Of a stretch of 64,000 bases of DNA, positions 34,301 through 40,300 are shown piece after piece; position 1 is the first letter of the stretch; every line of letters starts with the position of its first letter. The notes under the pieces are model-generated. The model did not search any database. It worked only from the letters and a program-made list of their open reading frames with translations, and was not told where the DNA came from. Source of the stretch: Branchiostoma floridae (Eukaryota > Chordata > Leptocardii > Amphioxiformes > Branchiostomatidae); contig NC_049987.1 of NCBI RefSeq assembly GCF_000003815.2, positions 22,496,516-22,560,515 on the forward strand, read 5' to 3'. Position numbers and translations under genes: made by a program.

Positions 34301-37300
34301 TGTAAATAAAAGCTTGAGGAATGTTTCCGTACAATAAACATATAAATACTTTACATAGCATCTGTCTTCTCTTAGCATAAAAGTTCATCTGTGTACAGGC
34401 CGTCTACATCTGCGCCCACCGTTCATCGCTGAACGGAGACGGGGGGCGACACAGGTTATTTGGCATTTACGACCCAATGCTGCTGTTACGCATCTCCGAC
34501 GTCACGTCCAGAAGCTACAGCAGACGAGTCTATTCCGTGAACAAGGCTGATGGAATCCGCTGAAAATTTGGGGTAATTACCAATCAATTTTAGTGTTGGC
34601 TATTTAACGTTTAAATTTAGTTCATCCATAATCTGTCTTCTCTGTCATGATGAGCAGCTCCTCAGTGAGCTAAGTTGTTTCAAGATCACTTTCCTCTCCT
34701 CTTCTCTCCTCTCTTTTACTTTCTGAGTCTCTTTGACATTTCCGGCAAAGACAAACCGGAAAGGTCACCTTCGGAATACTGGATAATTCCGGGCGGCATC
34801 GATCCCCCCTCCCCAGCCCGTGCAGAGATTGGTATCGACAAGGTGTCAGCCTGTTGACCAAAGATGCAGACACCGAACTTTTTCCGCAGCCAAGCTGCTT
34901 CATAGAATATCGGAGATTTCGTTTTCAGAACCGAAATGCCTCTTACCTGCTGACCTTTCGATATCTGTCAGAAAAAGGGAAGTGATCTCGATCCAGTTTT
35001 AGCTTACTGAATAGCTAGTCTTCCGATGGTCGTGACAGAGAGGACAGACGCTATGTACAGTATTTACATGACGCTATGTACAGTGGTACCTAGGAAATTC
35101 CCCTATCTCTTTACGCAATCACATTGAACAGTGGTCCACGGCTTAACGTCCCGTCATAAGGACTGCAACCCATTCCGGTAGTGTGCATGTCGACACAGTC
35201 GGAATCAAACTCACAGCTTCTAGTTTCAGAGCCAAGGCCGCTAACCACTGGACTGCGCACGCTACCTGTCAGAAATCTTCCTCAGAACTTCTAACTGGAG
35301 CTCTGCTTCTCTATATGTAGCCGATGTAGATGGCGCTTTTGCGGCGAGAACACAATCCCAAACAAGGCTGAGTTTGTACCCCCCCCCCTCGTCACGGTTC
35401 ATCACTGGGATTGACTTGTTTCATTTCTGCGGCTGTTTTCTATATCCGGTATAGTGGAGTAATATTTCAAGGAGAGGGCAGTGATTTCTTACAAATACGC
35501 AAATAGGACAATGACTGTCGTATTGTGGTTATCTGAGCTGAGTTAGCATGGAATGCCTCCTCAAACCCTTGCTATTACCTGCTCGGTTTGTGCTTCAGTG
35601 AGATCCTCACAATTTAGCCCCTAGCTGCGAATAGAAGTGCTCGACCCACCCAATAACCAAATAATGGAAACCATTATGTTGTTCAAAAAGGGATTTGGAG
35701 GTTATGCCATCAGATGTCACAGACAACAGAATGGTAGTGGCATGGGGAGGGGGTATTCAAACGTCAAAGGAGAGCTACAGTTTCCTAAAAAGAATGACTG
35801 TAAGCGTTATATACTATGCACCAGCTGAAAACAAGTGAAGGAAAACTGCAAAAGAATTATCTTAACCAACTGTTGACAATATTGTGTCCTTATTACACAA
35901 CCATTGCTGTGAATAGCCAAAGCGCCACAGTTTAAGATGCGCAGCACTTTGAAAAAGTTGGTACTGAAACCAATCCTATTAGAAAAAGCTCTACAGGTTT
36001 CAGCCTTTTTACACATGACACAGGCTGTTTTTAAGATCGCCTGAAGACATCAAAAACTTCTAATGTTACCTACAATAGCCAAAGCACCATATTTTAAAAT
36101 GCGCACTTGGCAAAGTTGGCACTAATTCCGATCCCTATCAAAGAAAACTCTACAGGTTCCAGCCTTCTTACACGCGACACCAGCTGAGTTTAAGACCGCC
36201 TGACGACATAAAAAAACTTCTAACGTTACTTAAAGGCAAACTTTATGGCTCTTCTTTGCACCGGCTGTCTCATATCATCATTTTACAGTGGAAGAAAGTC
36301 CATTAGATGTAGTAAACTGACGACTCTTCAGAACATCAATCGGAGCCGAAACGTATGGTAGTGACATATTTAGAGATGCCGTTTGTTCTGACTTTTTATT
36401 TGCCATATACCCCTGTCACATTATCCACGATCTTCGGGCGTAGCGATGGAAGATCGGCCATATTTAAGATTGACAGAGAGTTGCGCTTTGTTTTTCACAT
36501 GAAAACCGTCCCTGTCACATATAAGCCATACTTTGTACCTTGTACAATTGTTGTGCAATAAAGTCATTATTATAAGCAATCGCGAGCTCGAGGCTCGGGC
36601 GATTTTGCCGCAGAATCGTCGTCCGATCGATTTTCGCCAAATGTGACAAAGGTATTACGACATCGAAGAGCAATGTGACACTGCACTCAAGTTAGAAGTC
36701 TACATTAACAGTGCTGCATATAACAAATAGGCAGAAGGTAAAGGTGGTGCCATATATATTCTTTTTGAGTACTTTTGAGGGGCAGTGAGCACTGTGTTTC
36801 GGCATTGGAAGGAGGGGCCATGTTCCTCCTTTCACCACTTTGTACCTCCCCAACCGACGTCAGTTAAACCATTTTACACCTGAGTGGACTGAGGAAAGAT
36901 GTGTGAAGTGCCTTTCCCAAGGGCACAATATCTGTAGCATGTTTCGAGCCATGGAAGTCTGGGTTATGGACCAAACACTATTATGATAATACTGTTTATG
37001 TCACACCAATGTCACCTGTGTAAGGTTTTTGTTGCTGGTCGTCTGATTCTCAAATATCTATATTTGCTGTGTTCTTGAGCATATATTCATTCATTTATCT
37101 ATTTCTGTTGTATTTATCACCAGAGTGTCAAGTCGTTAAGAGTTGTAGGTCAGAGGTCACAAAATTCTCTTGCACAGTGTTTTAAATGTTTGTGAGGATG
37201 AAGCAATGTTTTCTTCAGCTAGCGGGAGTGCATTTTTCAGCTTTCTGCATCCTTATGATTAATGTACAAACTTTCGCTTCCCGGATTCTAGTTTAACTTT

Positions 37301-40300
37301 CGGTAAATATCGCAAAGACTGATTCAAACTGTGTTGGTTTGTAAAGGGGCTGACGTCAGAGTTGCGTTGCGCAGTAGAATCTGGGTGCCACTTAAAATCC
37401 TTGAAAATCCTTCCTTACCTTGAAAATGTTTGCCCAATCTTGAGACTTTTTAAATTAGAAGGGACAAGCAAGGTCTAAGCTTTCCTATTTGGGTCGAAAT
37501 TTGTTCAGTTCAGCGGTTTATTTGGTGTGAGGACAGATCTTAGTTGTGCTACTAGAGTGCTACTGGTTGATTCAGGGGGGAACTGAGGTCAAAGGTGAGG
37601 TTTCTTTCATAGAGCGAGCTTTTCTCGGAGAATGAGCCGAACAACCCCCTGGTTTCTTTGGATGGTTATAAACTAAGCACAAGTGACTTTCTGGTGGAAG
37701 AAGAATTTTTAAGATTGAAATATGGGTTAGATCTAGTACATTTTAAGCCTTCATTCAGTGTATTTTAACACGCTTTCCAGTAAGCAGCCCTAACACCGAT
37801 GTGTGCCCTCTAACAGCATCATTCCTTCCTCTTCTCTATAGCTGATGACATTACCCGTGAGATATTCACGTGAGAGAATGTCACGGCGGGTATGGCAGTA
37901 AGGTGAAGGTGAAACTTTGTGACGGGAGCAAAAGTGATACCAAAGCCTTCCTCTCTTCTATATCCGACACTTCCTGTGAAATATCTGATCTGGATAGTGA
38001 CGGCAGTTGCCACAATTAGGACTAAAGATGAAACTTGCTAGGAGCAAAAAGTAACCCCGAAACTAATTTTAGGAACATCGCAAGCTTAATATCCGTTTTC
38101 CATAAACATGACACCGTCTTAGATTCTTGTCATTGATGTGATTGCTACGGAATCAGCACGAGGACAGCTTCTGTTCTATGTATAGCAGAACGAATATCCG
38201 TGAGGTCTGACAGCCGACGTGTAATATCAGCTCAAGATTGTCATAACACGGCAGTTATGGCAATAAGGTAAAGGTGAAACTTTGTGCTAGGAGCAAAAAG
38301 TGATACAAAAGCTTATTTTAGGAACATCACGAGTCAAAAATCCGCTTTCCATAAACATGAGCCGTTTTAGGTAGATTCCTGTTGATATAATCGCTGCAGA
38401 GTCATACCATCCTCTCGTCTATAGCTGACACTTCCCTTGAGATAATATCAGCTCTTGATTTTGCCGACATATTTGCCACAATTAGAATTAAAGATGAAAC
38501 TTGGTACTAACGCTTATTTTGGGAACATCAAGAGCCAAACATCCGCTTTAAATAAACACGATACCGACTTAGATTCCTGTCATTAATGTGATCGCTACTA
38601 CACGGAATCATCACGTAGACAGCTTCTGTTCTATGTATAGCAGAGCGAACATCCGTGAGGTCTGACAGCCGACGTGTGATATCAGCTCAAGATTGTCATA
38701 ACACGGCAGTTATGGCAATAAGGTAAAGGTGAAACTTTGTGCTAGGAGCAAAAAGTGATACAAAAGCTTATTTTAGGAACATCACGAGTCAAAAATCCGC
38801 TTTTCATAAGCATGAGCCGTTTTAAATAGATCAGTTTTGATACAACGTGAGATATCAGCTCGAGATTGTGAAGGCAGTTGCTACAATTAGAATTAAAGAT
38901 ATAACTAGCTGGGAGCAAAAGTGATATGAAAAATTATTTTAGGAGTATCGCGAGAAAATCCGCTTTCTATAAATATGAGACCATTTTAAACAGATTCCTG
39001 CCATTGATATCATTGCTACGGAATCAGCACGTAGACAGCTTCTGCTTCTATGTATAGCAGAACGAACATCGGTGAGGTCTGACAGCCGACGTGTGAGCGC
39101 CAACAGGCCACACCGCCCGCGGTGTTCATGAATGCACGGCCCATAAATCAATGACTCCCGTCGTTTTTATTGCCACCCCGCCGTAAGCTTCAAGCGGGAA
39201 ATGTTCCAGTAGTGATTGTTCGCGCATTACATGTGCGATGATTCCGGCGATGCGAATCGAACGACCTACTATTCCGGACACACGCGCGGGCTGAAGAACA
39301 TCGCAACAGCCGAATTTTGACGTCTGTACATAACTATGAGATGAATTGGTTGTATTCATGACTTTGCGTCTCCCGCGATGCGAAACTGATAGCCCCACAC
39401 GCGAACTTTTAAAGGACATTGAGAACTGGATTTTGACATTTTGTTATCAAGTCCCGACCACTCACGGTGTAAATTGGACCAACATTTCGAACCTCCGGCG
39501 ATGCAAAACGGATAACCTTACAAGCTCAGCTACATTCAAGAACATTAAAACGCTGAAAGAGCTGAATGCATCGCGACGTTTCTTATCAGTTCCCGAACAA
39601 TGTGTGTGTAAATTGGACTCATTTTTGTCAGCAAAGTGCGCCTACAGCGATGCAAAACAGATAACTCAACACTCTCAGCAACACTCACGAACTAAAGAAG
39701 CAGAAAGAGCCGGCTTGTGACATTTCTTATCAATTCCTTACCAATGTCTGTGTAAATTGCACCCGTTTTCTTCATCATTTCGAGACTACAGTGATACAAA
39801 ACAGATATCCCCACACACTCAGCAACACTCACGAACTAAAGAACGCAGAAAGAGTTGGCTTGTGACATTTCTTATCAATTTCCGACCAATGCTTGTGTAA
39901 ATTGGGCCTGTTTTCTTCCTTCCTCATTTTGAGCCGTACAGCGATGGAAAAACAGATATTCCCATACAGTCATCAGATACACTAACGAACTAAAGAACGC
40001 AGAAAGAGCTGGCTAGTGACATTTCTTATCAATTCCCTACCAACGTCTGTGTAAATTGGACCCGTTTTCGTCAACATTAAGCGCCAACAGTGATGCAAAA
40101 CAGATAACCTCTCACACACTCAGCAACACTCACGAACTAACAAACGCAGAAAGAGTTGGCTTGTGACATTTCTTATCAATTTCCGACCAATGCTTGTGTA
40201 AATTGGGCCCGTTTTCTTCAACATTGTGCGCCTATAGCGATGCCAAATAGATAGCCCCACACTCTCAGCTTCACTCACAAACTAAAAAACGCAGACGAGA

